Part shown: piece after piece, positions 24,201 through 35,562 of the stretch
How the letters are laid out: each line of letters begins with the position of its first letter
Numbering within the stretch: the stretch's first letter is position 1
Origin: Puffinus mauretanicus
Taxonomy: Eukaryota > Chordata > Aves > Procellariiformes > Procellariidae
Reading direction: 5' to 3'
Assembly: GCA_023333565.1 (NCBI GenBank)
Contig: JAJKFH010001359.1
Span: 744,001 to 808,000, forward strand
Length of the DNA stretch: 64,000 nt
Position numbers and translations under genes: made by a program
Notes under the pieces: model-generated
What the model saw: the letters and a program-made list of their open reading frames with translations, nothing else
Databases searched by the model: none
Told to the model about the DNA's origin: nothing

Positions 24201-27200
24201 CAATTAAACCAATGTTGGGAGGTCAGTGCTTTGTACCGATTTGTTCCTGATATCTTTCACTGTCAGGTATGGCACTGGTGTGGTGCAATGAGATATGAGG
24301 AAAGGTGAATGGCACAGGCTTTACATCAGCTGGGAGTTGCATGCAGGAAGGATATTGTCTTGTACAGCAGAAGAGCAGACTGTGTTTCATAATCTGACCT
24401 TCTGGGCTTTACTCAAAGTCTGCAACAATCATTGGAAATATTCCCATAGCCTTCTATGAGCTGCAGGCTGGATCAGGTCTCAGCTAGCAAGGAGATGCTT
24501 AGAGCAGCAGACTAGTCTTGCTCTCCATAGCTCTCAGTCACGTATCTGTGTTTGTGTGTACAGTAAAGAAAAGGAAGAAAAAGACCAACAGAGTCACAGG
24601 AGGCTGCCTTAGAAGCCAGTGCCTGGCTAGTTTCATGCAAGCATTTGCTTTTTAAGGGTTTGCACTACAGGAGTTGGGGAAAGGGACTGGGAATAGAGAG
24701 AGGGGATTGATTTGTTTGACAAGCATTTCCAGTGTGTCCATCTTTATAATTCAACCTGATGTCTCAATCTGAACACGTTTTATTGTTGGTGTTTGGGAGT
24801 AAACTGCCACTCAAAATGCCTGCTAGGAATTTCCTGATTAACATGCTAATCAAGATTCACCTCAAGGTGTTGTTTAGATTCATTAGCAATACGAAGAAGT
24901 AGCTAACAGGCATGTGTGGCAAGACTTGAGGAAACAAATGTATGCAGAGAATACTGTCTGCTTGTACCAAAACCATCAAGGACATGAAAATAACAAATTA
25001 ATTAAAGTGGGTTATAGTGAGTCACAAGGCCATATTAAGTGTCTGGTCTTAATGAGTTAGTATTGGATTGTGCTTTGAGGAGAGAAAGGAGTAAGGTGCT
25101 ACCCTGGGAGAGTACCTTAGATAGGGCAGAAGTTTTGGAAACTTCATCTTGTGACAAAGGAAAGCAGCCTTGAATAGCAGGACTCTGCAAGTTACTGATT
25201 TGCACTGCCTTCAGAGAGAGCAGGCTCCCAGAGTGCTTCAGTTGTGCAGTTCTCTGCTGGCACTCAAAGCCATATCATTCAAGGTCGATACACTCATCAG
25301 TCTCCCTGTAGCATAATGCCACCAGCTATCAGCTCCCTCCAGGCAGGGCTGCGTACTAGGGCCTTTCACACTGGGTGCAAGTTTTGCGTTTAAGTATAGA
25401 ATGGGCAAGTTATCGTGGAGAAAAGAGAATTTCCTCTGGAGGAGGCCATGAGACCTGTAGCTGAACTACAGTTTTGCAAAATTCAGGATCCTCTATTGCG
25501 TCATAAGATATTACCTAAACAACAGGACTCTGAAGTGAGCCAGCTCAACCTGGCTGGCTGTGAGTACACAGATGGGAAAAAGCAGACAACCAGAAACACT
25601 GGCACTTCCCTCCGTGGTGATACAAAATGTTTGTAATGCCTTCCACATGTTAGCATAAGAGGCATCTTAGAAACATGAGTGATAAATGACAGCAGCACAA
25701 ATTATTTCCATTATAGGGAAAAGCCTTTGTAGGCAATAATTCTGGCACCTGTATCTATTAGCAACAGATTAGTGGGAAGCTTGAAAATAAGACAGGGTGG
25801 CATAATAAGGTTAATGATCTCACCATGCACCTAAATAAATTTACCTGGGTGGAATTTATATTGTTAATTGACTTGATAAGAAATCCTTCAGTTGGCCACT
25901 GTGGGCTCAAGGGGAGTATAGCTTTCTGTTTTGTTACCTGGAAAAGAATCAAGGATTAATCTTGAGTTTAGCCTGTATTTGAGTTATGAAAACAAAAGTC
26001 TGAAGGCCATAGGGAGACTCTTAGGGAAGGCAGTCATCTACCATTTAAGATTTAATGTTAAACTTACTATCTATTGTGTATATTGCAATCAAGCAATCTG
26101 ACACATTGTAAAATATTGAAGTCTTCCTTGTGGTTACAGACTAGATTACAAGGGTTTGTTTTAAGTGTCAGTCTGTGATTCAAAAATGGTTTGGAATGAA
26201 AACCTTTTTAAAAAATACGAAAAATTTCTTAAAATCAAGCTGTTTGACCTGTACTATTTAAGTTAGAAAATCTGACTTGCTAGTCAATCATCATGAATGC
26301 ATAGTTTCCTGAGATTTTGAAGCACATTAATTTACCAATAAGATGTGTGGACATTAACAAATGTGCATGTGTTCTCATTGTCATGGTCCATTCCAGTTTA
26401 AATAGAATAGCATAATCTAATAGATAAAACCCTGTGTATTATAGCTGGTTTGCATGTTTTTCTTTGCCATGCAGTGTCTCTTTCTCATATCAACAGGAGA
26501 TGACAGGCTGTACCAATCAGTGCGCACAAGGGGACTGAGCACAGCCTTGAAAGCACAATTGCTTTGTTCTTGGCCTATACTTAACTGTTCTTCAATGTAG
26601 CAGCAGGGTTTTATATTTTGCTGGTTTGCCTAAGAAATGTTAAAATGAAGTTACAGACTCAATGCTTGTGTAACTGTGTGGCTGTTAAAGGTTTTTGGCA
26701 AGTTATAACTATTTGTTTGAAAAGAAATATTATTGATGTGAACTCATCTTACTAACCTGTGTTTGAGTAACAGTGAGTCACCAAGGTCATGGACATTTTG
26801 CCTTATCAGATTATTTTTGAGGGAAATAAACAATAATGGCTGAAAATTACCTGTGTGTAGATGGGCAAGGAGGAGGAGGTGGGCAGCTATGGAAGAAATT
26901 ATATTTGTATCCTGTGGCCTGCCTTTGCTTCTGTAAATAGGCACATGATCCCTCTCTTCTCATTCTTTATTTCAAGTGCTGCTTGGGTTGTTAACCTATT
27001 TCTTAAATGACTGGGTTAGAATAGTCATCTTCCCAGTCAGATGTTGCAGGTAATATAATACAGTCTATGAAGGCCATTTTCTACAAGATAGGTTGAAAAA
27101 CCTAAATTTTATTCAAGTATTCTAACAATCAACTGCCAGTATTGGCAAGTCTTTAATCAAAGTTTCATCATTCATAGAAGACCAATAGCTTTAGTACTTC

Positions 27201-28836
27201 TGATTCACTTGTTCGTATCACGTCTAGGAATACACTTGAAACCAAATCTAGTAGAAACAGGGATCAACTACAGTTCTATAGCTGCACAAAACAGTGAAAG
27301 GAGTTTGATGTGATTGAAATGGGACCACAGAATATGGAAATCTCTTTTGATTAAGAGCATGAATAAATAATTTGGAATTGTTTTCACCTTTAATAAACAC
27401 AAACACAGAAAAATGACTTGCAGCAGACTGTTGTAAAGTAAATGATTTAAGTTATCAATTGACAGACTGCTGTCTTTATAAACTTACTGTTCTAGGCTCA
27501 TCATTGGGTGTTTCACTGTGTGTTATGCTATAAATGTCATCGTATATGCCAAAAAGTGCCAACTATTTGTTACTGAATTTAAAATTACTTTCAGAATTAT
27601 CTGGATATTTGGAAGTTCTTTTGTTTCTACTTGTGATATTGGGGATACTTTACAAATCCCAAATACTTTGGATAAATGAATACTTTCCCTTTTTGTCTTT
27701 CTTTCTGTGTATAACCTTCATAAATCATTAGATAACTTTACTAGAGAATGCAATATTTTAATTCATTCCATGATTGGAAAGTTATAATTATTTCAATTTT
27801 AATGTAAGATATTTGAATATAGTTTAACTCTCATTTAAATGTTGCCATTTGAGTGACCTATCTGTAAAACATTTTTATTCAAGACTTTCAAAATTTGCCA
27901 GACATGATTTAACCAAATATATTTTGTCATGTTCTTCCAGTGTTCACTTAGTTTTGTTACTTTACAAAGCAGTTATTGCAAAATAGCTTTTCTTTCCAGC
28001 AGAAGCAATCTGTAAATTGTTTCATTGTCCTTATTAAATGGGAAAGAACTTTCTCAAAATTACTCCAGTTCTTAAGATGACGTCTCTTGCTGTTCACGTA
28101 GAAGGAAATATGGCTCCATAAAATCAGGACTATTGCAGGAATCTTCCTACTAAGCAGTGAAAGAAAAGTATGGACTATTTTTGAGAAATGTATTATTTAA
28201 ACTCTAGTGTATCTAACAGAACAGTAATCTCCCCTAAATTACAGCCAAACAGCTTTATTCAGTACCATTGGGTGAAGTAATTGATGTCAACTAAGGTCAT
28301 CACCTTTTTCTTTTTATTTTGCATAGCATTGTGAACTATGATGTGTTAGTTGGTTTCCTTATTTATTGAGTTTTCACTTTGTAAAAAAAGGTAATGTCAG
28401 TATGCTTGGCCTGACTGGATACATTTATATAATATGGATATATTTATTTTTATGCTCCAGGTGACTATGACTGCTAAAATATTATTTCTCCAGTAAATCT
28501 TGAAAACGCTGACTGAAGAGACTGTACTACTACCATTCAATCTGCTATTGTTGTTAGGCTTACCTTGTTGACTGAAACTGCTCAGACTTGCATTATTTTG
28601 TATCTCTATTCTAACATCACTTGTATTAACAGAGAGTTGGCAGATGAATAGCAGTGTTTTCATATTATCTACTTGCCAAAAGATTGCTGGATTAACTGTT
28701 TTGCACTTAGCAAAACTTGCAGTTAACAATAGCAAGTTAACTGCAAAAACTGCATAATATGTTCAGTGCATAAACTAAAACACCAGCACATGATAGACAC
28801 AAACCTTATCTGCAATTGTTCAAAAAGTACATCAGT
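21201..28836. other. unannotated AT-rich non-coding DNA
   Basis: No gene, RNA or transposon recognised on either strand. Frames are all under 75 codons and unremarkable. Confidence 0.5.
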
Positions 28837-28841
28837 GTTGT
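28837..28841. repeat. left target-site duplication (gttgt) of ERV composite
   Basis: gttgt immediately precedes the TGTCCCGG terminus and is repeated exactly at 29873-29877, after the opposite terminus. Confidence 0.85.
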
Positions 28842-29365
28842 TGTCCCGGTTTCAGCTGGGACAGGGTTAAATTTCTTCGTAGTGCTGTGTTTTGGATTTA
28901 GTATGAGGAGAATGTTGATAACACACTGATGTTTTCAGTTGTTGCTAAGTGCCCTCCTAGTCCAAGGACAGCTCCCATGCCTACTGACTGAGCTAGGTAC
29001 ACAAGATGAGAGGGAACATAATCAGGACAGCCAGCCCAGCTGGCTAATGGGGTATTCCATACCATGTGACGCCATGCTCAGTATATGAATGGTAGGCGTG
29101 ATCCAGGAAGTACCGATCGCTACTTGGTTATCGGTCAGCGCGGGTGGTGAGCAATTGCATTGTGCATCACTCATTTTGTATATTCTATCATTATTTATTA
29201 TTATTATTATTTTCCCTTTTCTGTTCCATTAAACTGTCTTTATCTCAACCCACGAGTTTTTCTCACTCTTACCCTTCCAATTCTCTCCCCGTCCCACTGG
29301 GGAGGCGGGGGGAGTGAGTGAGCGGCTGCGTGGTATTTGGCTGCCTGCCAGATTAAACCACGACA
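28842..29365 (+). mobile_element. complete LTR, plus orientation
   Basis: It starts TGTCCCGGTTTCAGCTGGGA and ends AAACCACGACA. A poly(A) signal ATTAAA lies at 29228-29233, followed by the U5 block with tatctcaaccca. It belongs to the same LTR family as the minus-strand copy at 4539-5110. Confidence 0.85.
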
Positions 29366-29764
29366 GTCCTTTAGTATCCACCCCTTATTCCATACCATTT
29401 ACGTTATGCTTAGGTCTCACATTTTTCGATATATTTCAATTAATCACCACTATCTTTTTTTATATATACATATATATATATGCACACACAGATGTCATTC
29501 CCTTAGTCTATGGACTATCTCTTTAAAATGTCCATTGAGTTCATTTAGTCCACAACTTTGGGCTCCATTTGTCATAACAGTCTTTCAGGGCCAGAGAGAT
29601 GGTGTGTGCTGTTGGGCTGTTGCATCCTGAAGCCAGTTCTCATTTCGGTACTGCTGCACTCATTCAGTTCTATCATCATTGCACTTTGCTCGGTTTCATC
29701 AGAGTTAGTTCATTCTTCGTTAATCTGGGTGATTTTCACTGCTATACTATTGATAGCAACCATA
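29366..29764 (-). mobile_element. ERV internal 3' region with polypurine tract, minus orientation
   Basis: On the minus strand this reads toward a purine-rich AAGGGGTGG at 29378-29386, close to the LTR edge. That is the place and form of a retroviral polypurine tract, where plus-strand DNA synthesis is primed just upstream of the 3' LTR. In a normal provirus the LTR would follow in the same orientation; here it follows inverted. A TA/CA-rich microsatellite lies at about 29456-29490. No open retroviral reading frame is visible. Confidence 0.65.
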
Positions 29765-29872
29765 GCACTTAGCAACAACTGAAAACATCAGTGTGTTATC
29801 AACATTCTCCTCATACTACATCCAAAACACACTAGGAAGAAATTTAACCCTATCCCAGCCGAAACCGGGACA
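29765..29872 (-). repeat. inverted U3 arm of the ERV composite
   Basis: The reverse complement matches 28842-28952 with four substitutions and one 3-bp length difference. Homology stops abruptly after GTTGCTAAGTGC. Confidence 0.9.
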
Positions 29873-29877
29873 GTTGT
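29873..29877. repeat. right target-site duplication (gttgt)
   Basis: An exact copy of 28837-28841. Confidence 0.85.
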
Positions 29878-32800
29878 ATTGCGTGAACTGTGAAATTTTA
29901 AGCTCAGTTGCTGCCGGTTCATCATTATCATGAGTTATGACTCATGGAATATTATACGTTCTGCATTTAAATGGAAGGTCCAGAATCACATGGAAGGTAT
30001 GGGGAAAAAAAAGACTAATATTTCTGTATTTTACAATCTTGGTTGACACCAAAGATTCATTGCACTTTGTAAAAGTTTTTAAAAATTCATCTTATTTTAG
30101 GTATTTGGATCACTCATTGTCTTGGATCTTTCTGAATCCGCAGTTTTAGCAAGTCCCAAGTAAGGATATAGCATCTGCAGTTAATATGATTAATTACTGA
30201 ACTGCCAAGAGTGGTCTTGGAATCTCTTTGAATGAGCTACAACTGTTGATAACCCTGTTCTGTTTTAACTAATTTCAGGAAAATAACCTGCTAGTCTCTT
30301 CAAATTGCTTTTAATGTCAAAAAACAACAGGGTCTAATTTCAGTTAAATCTTAAAATGTCAAAAAAACCCTGAAAAGAACTCTTAATACAAGTATTTGCA
30401 GTCTTTAACATTTGCCTACAAACTCAAAGTTTAAATAAACTATGTGGCCTTAAAACATAGTTTGCAGCTTAATTGCTTAGTGACTGACTTCCTTTGGGAA
30501 ATCTATTGTGTTTTAGGGTGACTGTCGAGAGACTTGTGTTGCACAGTGCCCCTCCCTCCCCTCACAGGGCCATCGGCTGATAGAGCTCTTTCTGTTGTTT
30601 TCTGTTCATCTTGAAAGTAGTCTGTTGAAGCTGCTGCATTGTTAATGAAAACATGCTGTGTAGTGCCCAAGATACTCTCCTTTGAAAAAGGAAATTAAAT
30701 TTTAACAGCTTAATTAAGATAATGCTGAAGATCCAGTTTACCTACAAACAAATGTTATCAGAGTTAGGGGAGTGAATGTTGCTATGCCAAAGAGATTCCA
30801 AGACAGACATCTTTAAGCTGATCTTGTGCTGCTTTATTTGTAAGCAATTGTGTAGTTTTCTTATTTATTGCTCATCACCAGTGAGGTAGCAGATAATTTA
30901 ATTTGTGATATCACTGTCAGAGAGGCTTCCTCATTACTATCAAGTTAATTTGTGTTAATGTGTCTGTTACCTTCCTACTCATATTATGAGCCATTTTAGG
31001 ATGTGTCTTATTGCAGAGCAGCATGTTCATAGAGAACTGCAGCGCAGCCTGTGATTAAGGCATTTACATTTCAGAGTGTTCTGAGGACCTGGTATGAATT
31101 AAGAAAATGCTCAGTGAACTTCCTTTATGGGAATTTTGATTAGTATCCAGAGTTCCACTGAGGACTCCTGTTGGGATTGGTCTGGTATGTACATACTGAT
31201 ATGGTATTAGTGGTTTGTTTATGAAGTGAATGATGGCTAGTGTCATATCAGTAGACATTTCATTTTAGACTCATGAAAAGAATTTCAGGCCTTGCTCCAG
31301 GCTTTCATCTTTAACTTCCCTACAGATGAGCGTCTTAGTCCAAGAAGTCAATTAAGCTTCATGACAGTTCCACTGCTTCTTCACCTGTTGATTACAGAAT
31401 TAGGGTTGTCTGACAGCTACCTGATAAAACTTTTATATTCTGAAGGACCTAAGAACCCAAACTTCTTTTACTCATTAAAATAACATGGGAAGTATATAGA
31501 TTATTTCTTTTTGAGATTATGTTCAAATACAAACTATTCTTTTTATCTTTAAAGTATTTTGACTTGTAATAAAAGTATTGTTTACTCTGTTCTTACATGA
31601 CATCTGAGTGCTTGTAAGTAGTGTTAAAAGGTGGGACAGAAGAAATTTTGGGCATTTGATACCACTTATCAGGATGCAAAAATAAAAGTAGGATGCACAT
31701 CATTATACTGAAGGATGTAGAGTTTCTGTGAATGGATGTTCAAGGTATGTAAACTGCCAAGATGGAACAGGATTCATAATTATCACCCCTTTTTCTATCT
31801 GGAAGAAAAACTTCACTAGGATGAAGATTGTCAAGTGTGATTTTATAGAACAGAAACAAACACAAGTGGATTGGGGTAGAAGGAGGACAGCAAGGAGAAG
31901 GGGGAAAGATGGGCACTTTCTGCTTTTCATCCCTGCACTCTATATTGAATTCAAGCACAGAAATATTTAGGGCTTCATTCTCTGCTTGCCAAGGCTTGTG
32001 GTCCTTGTGTTTAAGTCTCTTGCCATCCAATCTCTATTACAACATACTCTTTAAGGAGTTAGTCATAAAAGAGCTCCCTGAAACAGAAGTAGTAGTGGGT
32101 AGGGATAGTTGAGCCTGCCACAGCAAACAAGGAAAAACTTACATTAAAAATATGAAAGATGCAAGCCATTTTATGTGACAAGTTTGAGGTCTATCAAAAG
32201 ACTTGTCTCTGTGGAAGCAGATGCAGAACTGGGAACCTGAGTGGGAAAACCTTCTTAAGACTCCTGAACACATTATTATGAATCTCACCTGTGCTTGTGT
32301 CAGCTAGATAGTGAGGCTTCTTCAGGGAATATGTCAGAGTGACATCAGTGACAACACCTGGAAATATACCACATTATTAATGCTAAGCAATTCTCACAGG
32401 CTGCCTTCTTTCCCTGCCTGCTCTCAGCCAAATGATATAGGAATCCTCTCTGACAGTGGTCACAAATAGGAGTCTAAGTCTTCTTATATTGAAAAATGTT
32501 CCATGTCAATGTGCCTTAGCCAGATAAACAGTATCAAACAGAATTAACTTTAACATGAGGGAATGCTGTAGTCTCTTGCTGTAGGAAATCAATGCAGGTT
32601 CTTAGGTTTCTACTCAGAGAGGCCCCATGTTCACTAAGCACAACTCTGTTCTGTTGGACATATTCCTTTCTGTGGGGCAAGCCAAGCTTTCAGACCCTAT
32701 TAAGCCTCAAGTCTCCAGTGAAATGAGATTTCCGCCAAAAAGAAACATTTTCCCCTGCTTGCTTTTTTTATTCAGACTAAATTTAAAGTCACAATTCATT

Positions 32801-33125
32801 TCTCTGTCTTTCAATCACTCTTCTGGGGTCAAAACAGTCTCTCAGTTGTAAATTCCTGGCTCTAATAGATTATAGCAGATGTGTTTCCTGATTAAAATAT
32901 TTCAAAATTTGGCCTTTTAGGAGCACACACAGCAACATGAAAAATCCAATGCTAGTGCTCAAGGTAAAAAAAAAAAAACAAAAAAGTTGGATATGAGTCA
33001 CAGTTCATGACTGACTGAGACTGCATGTTGATAGCACTCAGTAGATAGATGAAGAAAGCAATTTGCATGTACCAGCAATGAATCAAGCAGGAAGCTTTAT
33101 CTACATACGCATCTGTGCACATGTA

Positions 33126-33155
33126 GACACACACGCGCGCATGCACACACACAAA
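33126..33155. repeat. CA-rich dinucleotide tract with CG core
   Basis: Alternating acacacacgcgcgcatgcacacacac. Alternating purine-pyrimidine DNA of this kind can adopt left-handed form. Confidence 0.85.
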
Positions 33156-33166
33156 CAATTTCCTGC

Positions 33167-33211
33167 AGGTTCACTATAGCAACTTGGCTTCCAAGGTTCA
33201 CTATAGCAACT
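33167..33211. repeat. 18-bp direct repeat, two copies 27 bp apart
   Basis: aggttcactatagcaact at 33167-33184 and again, identical, at 33194-33211. Confidence 0.9.
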
Positions 33212-35388
33212 GTGTTGTTCATTTCCAACACAGTCTATAATTCAAGGGTGCCTAAGATCAGAACTCTGTTTTGGGCCCTCTGAGCCCTCTTCTTCTACTC
33301 TACTCTCCCCTGGACTCCTTCCAGTAGCTGCTCTACAGATGTGCACCCTGTTCCTGGACAGCTGCACAAGACAGCTGAGCATGGCGGTTCCCACACAGAC
33401 ACTCTTTCAGAAACCACTCTTGCTCTTCCCTTGCTGTAGCTTTGGCCTGGAGATGCTTTCAGGGATAGTCGCCTTCCTTCTTGTACTTGAGCATGGGATT
33501 TAAGCATAAAGAAGTCAGATTTTTGCTTGCCTAAGCTTTGTGAGTGATGGATCTTGATGGCTCTCCACATACGCGCTGTAGGCAAATCTCTTATGGTAAA
33601 CAGTAATCATTTTTTTTTATAGTCATGAAACAGCATACTCTCTTGAACTTGTGCTTATGAAATACTATTGTTACTTTGCTTTGTTTGCAAGTTTTGGAGG
33701 TTAGGGAAGAATTTCTCACGCAAGTTAGACTGACAAGAGGCTCTATGGACTCTCACTTTAGGTTAATTAATAGGGGACTATGGGCAGGGTTAAAGCACAG
33801 TATGCCTGGCTGTGATTTATTTCTAGCTTTTGGCTGGTATGCAATCAATCTGAGGGTCAGAAAATGACCACTTCCCACAAGTAAGTGTAAGTCCTTTGTC
33901 CTATTTAGTATCCTGGAGGAGAAGGAAACCTGAGGTTCTTGCACACACAACCTTCAGGACACACATTATGCCCTTTTGCAAGAAAGTGAAAGAAAGGTTT
34001 CAACGGTATAGGGTTGAGGGTGGCCAACCTAGACTGTTCATTGGTAGTTGTTAAACACCATGCAAAATAAAGTAAGCAGGGTTTTAGCCATCTCACTCAA
34101 AAACATAGTTATGCTTTTCATTTTGAAGTTTATCCACTTGTCTAATGCTCTTCAATCCACTGTTCTCCAGTCTATACATTACTCAATTGTTTGTAGGCAT
34201 TCCAATTTATCTTTTAGAGTCAGTAATTCTCAGTCATCCACAAATGCTCAATTATGAATATTCATTTAAAGATGGGATGTGGCAACTTTTCTGCCCTCTC
34301 TTCAAATGGCTTATAACTAAAAGCAATGTCAACCACATATTTGAGTGTACCATTCCTCGTTTGCAATTTGAGCATACCATATCAAATCTTTGCAAAACTT
34401 GTGCTAGAAAAGCTTTTTCATTAGAGTATTTGGGAAATGCAAACAAAAAGGAATATGAACAAAGCAAATGGATATTCACATAAAATTTTTAATGTGTTCT
34501 GCAGACTGTCTGCAGAGATTAATTCTTTTCTGTTTCGTAAATCTTATGTATATAATAAGCAACTAAAGTAATGCCTGACACCAGATCAGATTTTTTATGC
34601 CTAGCCACTCTTGCAGGTCTTGTGGGTGGATTTTCCACTTTTGCTAGTTCCAACTAAGGATTCTCTTAAAGTGGAGAAATCCCAGGTGACCAGGAGCAGA
34701 AGAGGTTGTTCTTTATATCTTTTCTCCTGCAGCTCCTGGCACAACTAATGCCAAAGAAAGTGGCAGCTGATACAATTTAGAATACCCTAATGCACTTCCA
34801 GCGTGGCCTGGAATTAAAGGCAAGGATACAGGGACTTTTCATTCAGCTTTCTGACAGGCTGGTTCAGCTGTGTACATTGTAATAGCGTGGAGACTTCATT
34901 TGTTTTTTAGTGTACTTCAAAACATATTCAAATTTACATCCTCCAAACAACATAACACTATTCAGAAATCTAGGTACATTCTGGGAAGAATACCAAAAGG
35001 AAACAAGGTGAAAAGCCCCAGTATTTGTTTTCTTCAAGCAGAAAATATATATTTTCTAAACAATTTATGCAGAGATTAATAAACCAATGATAGAGTGTTA
35101 AATCACAAGAACATGGATCAGATTTACCTTCTTTAACCATGAAAAAAACTTTGATTTGTGTGGAAAAGTTAACCAAATCTTATAGATAAGAACATTTAAT
35201 TCATATGTCAGGTAATAAAAATTAAATGGTAGAAAATTTGAACGTAAACTTTCCATTAATTTCTCAAGGAAGACTATAGGAGTCTGTGTATGACCAGTCA
35301 TGGAGAACTAGGAACCTGCTTCAAAAAGTTAGATGGTAAGGTGCAGTGGGAATTATGCTTGCAGCCATATGAGTTGCTGACTGGATAT

Positions 35389-35562
35389 GAGAAACTTTGT
35401 CACAATGAGGACAGTGAATGGATTGCTGAAATAGGTTGTACAAATCTCCATTCTTTGAGATTTTCATGACCAGACTGGATAAAGCTCTGGATAGCCTGAT
35501 ATCCCCTTGTAGCTCTCCTTGCTTGAGAAGGAGGTTGGATTAGAAACCAGATGAGGGCCCAT
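35389..35562 (+). mobile_element. old CR1 3'-end fragment (element D)
   Basis: The plus strand follows the CR1 3' region point by point, with many substitutions. It reads gagaaactttgtcacaatga (the segment before the end of ORF2), then tctccattctttgagatttt, then gaccagactggataaagctc, and then cttgcttgagaaggaggttg. A short piece of the usual segment between aggttg and tctcca is missing, as are the terminal octamers. It is clearly older than elements A-C. It gives no coding information. Confidence 0.85.

Larger units (their letters stand above)
28842..29872. mobile_element. rearranged endogenous retrovirus with inverted U3 termini
   Basis: A 1031-bp composite flanked by a perfect 5-bp direct repeat (gttgt). 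Left to right it has a full plus-strand LTR (28842-29365), about 400 bp of retroviral internal 3' sequence on the minus strand (29366-29764), and a 108-bp minus-strand U3 fragment (29765-29872). Both outer ends are therefore the U3 start, TGTCCCGG...CCGGGACA, instead of U3 on one side and U5 on the other. The two U3 arms share variants not found in the solo LTR at 4539-5110 (gaggagaatg, ttttcag), so they come from one provirus. No coding capacity is left. Confidence 0.8.
29878..35388. other. unannotated AT-rich non-coding DNA
   Basis: No gene recognised. Contains a (CA)n/(CG)n tract at about 33126-33155 and an 18-bp direct repeat at 33167-33211. The longest frames are under 115 codons. Confidence 0.5.

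Noticed and set aside
28842..29365. Plus LTR as an independent solo insertion nested in an older minus-strand provirus
   Set aside because: Its own flanks (gttgt and gtcct) do not match, whereas the outer ends of the whole composite match exactly.
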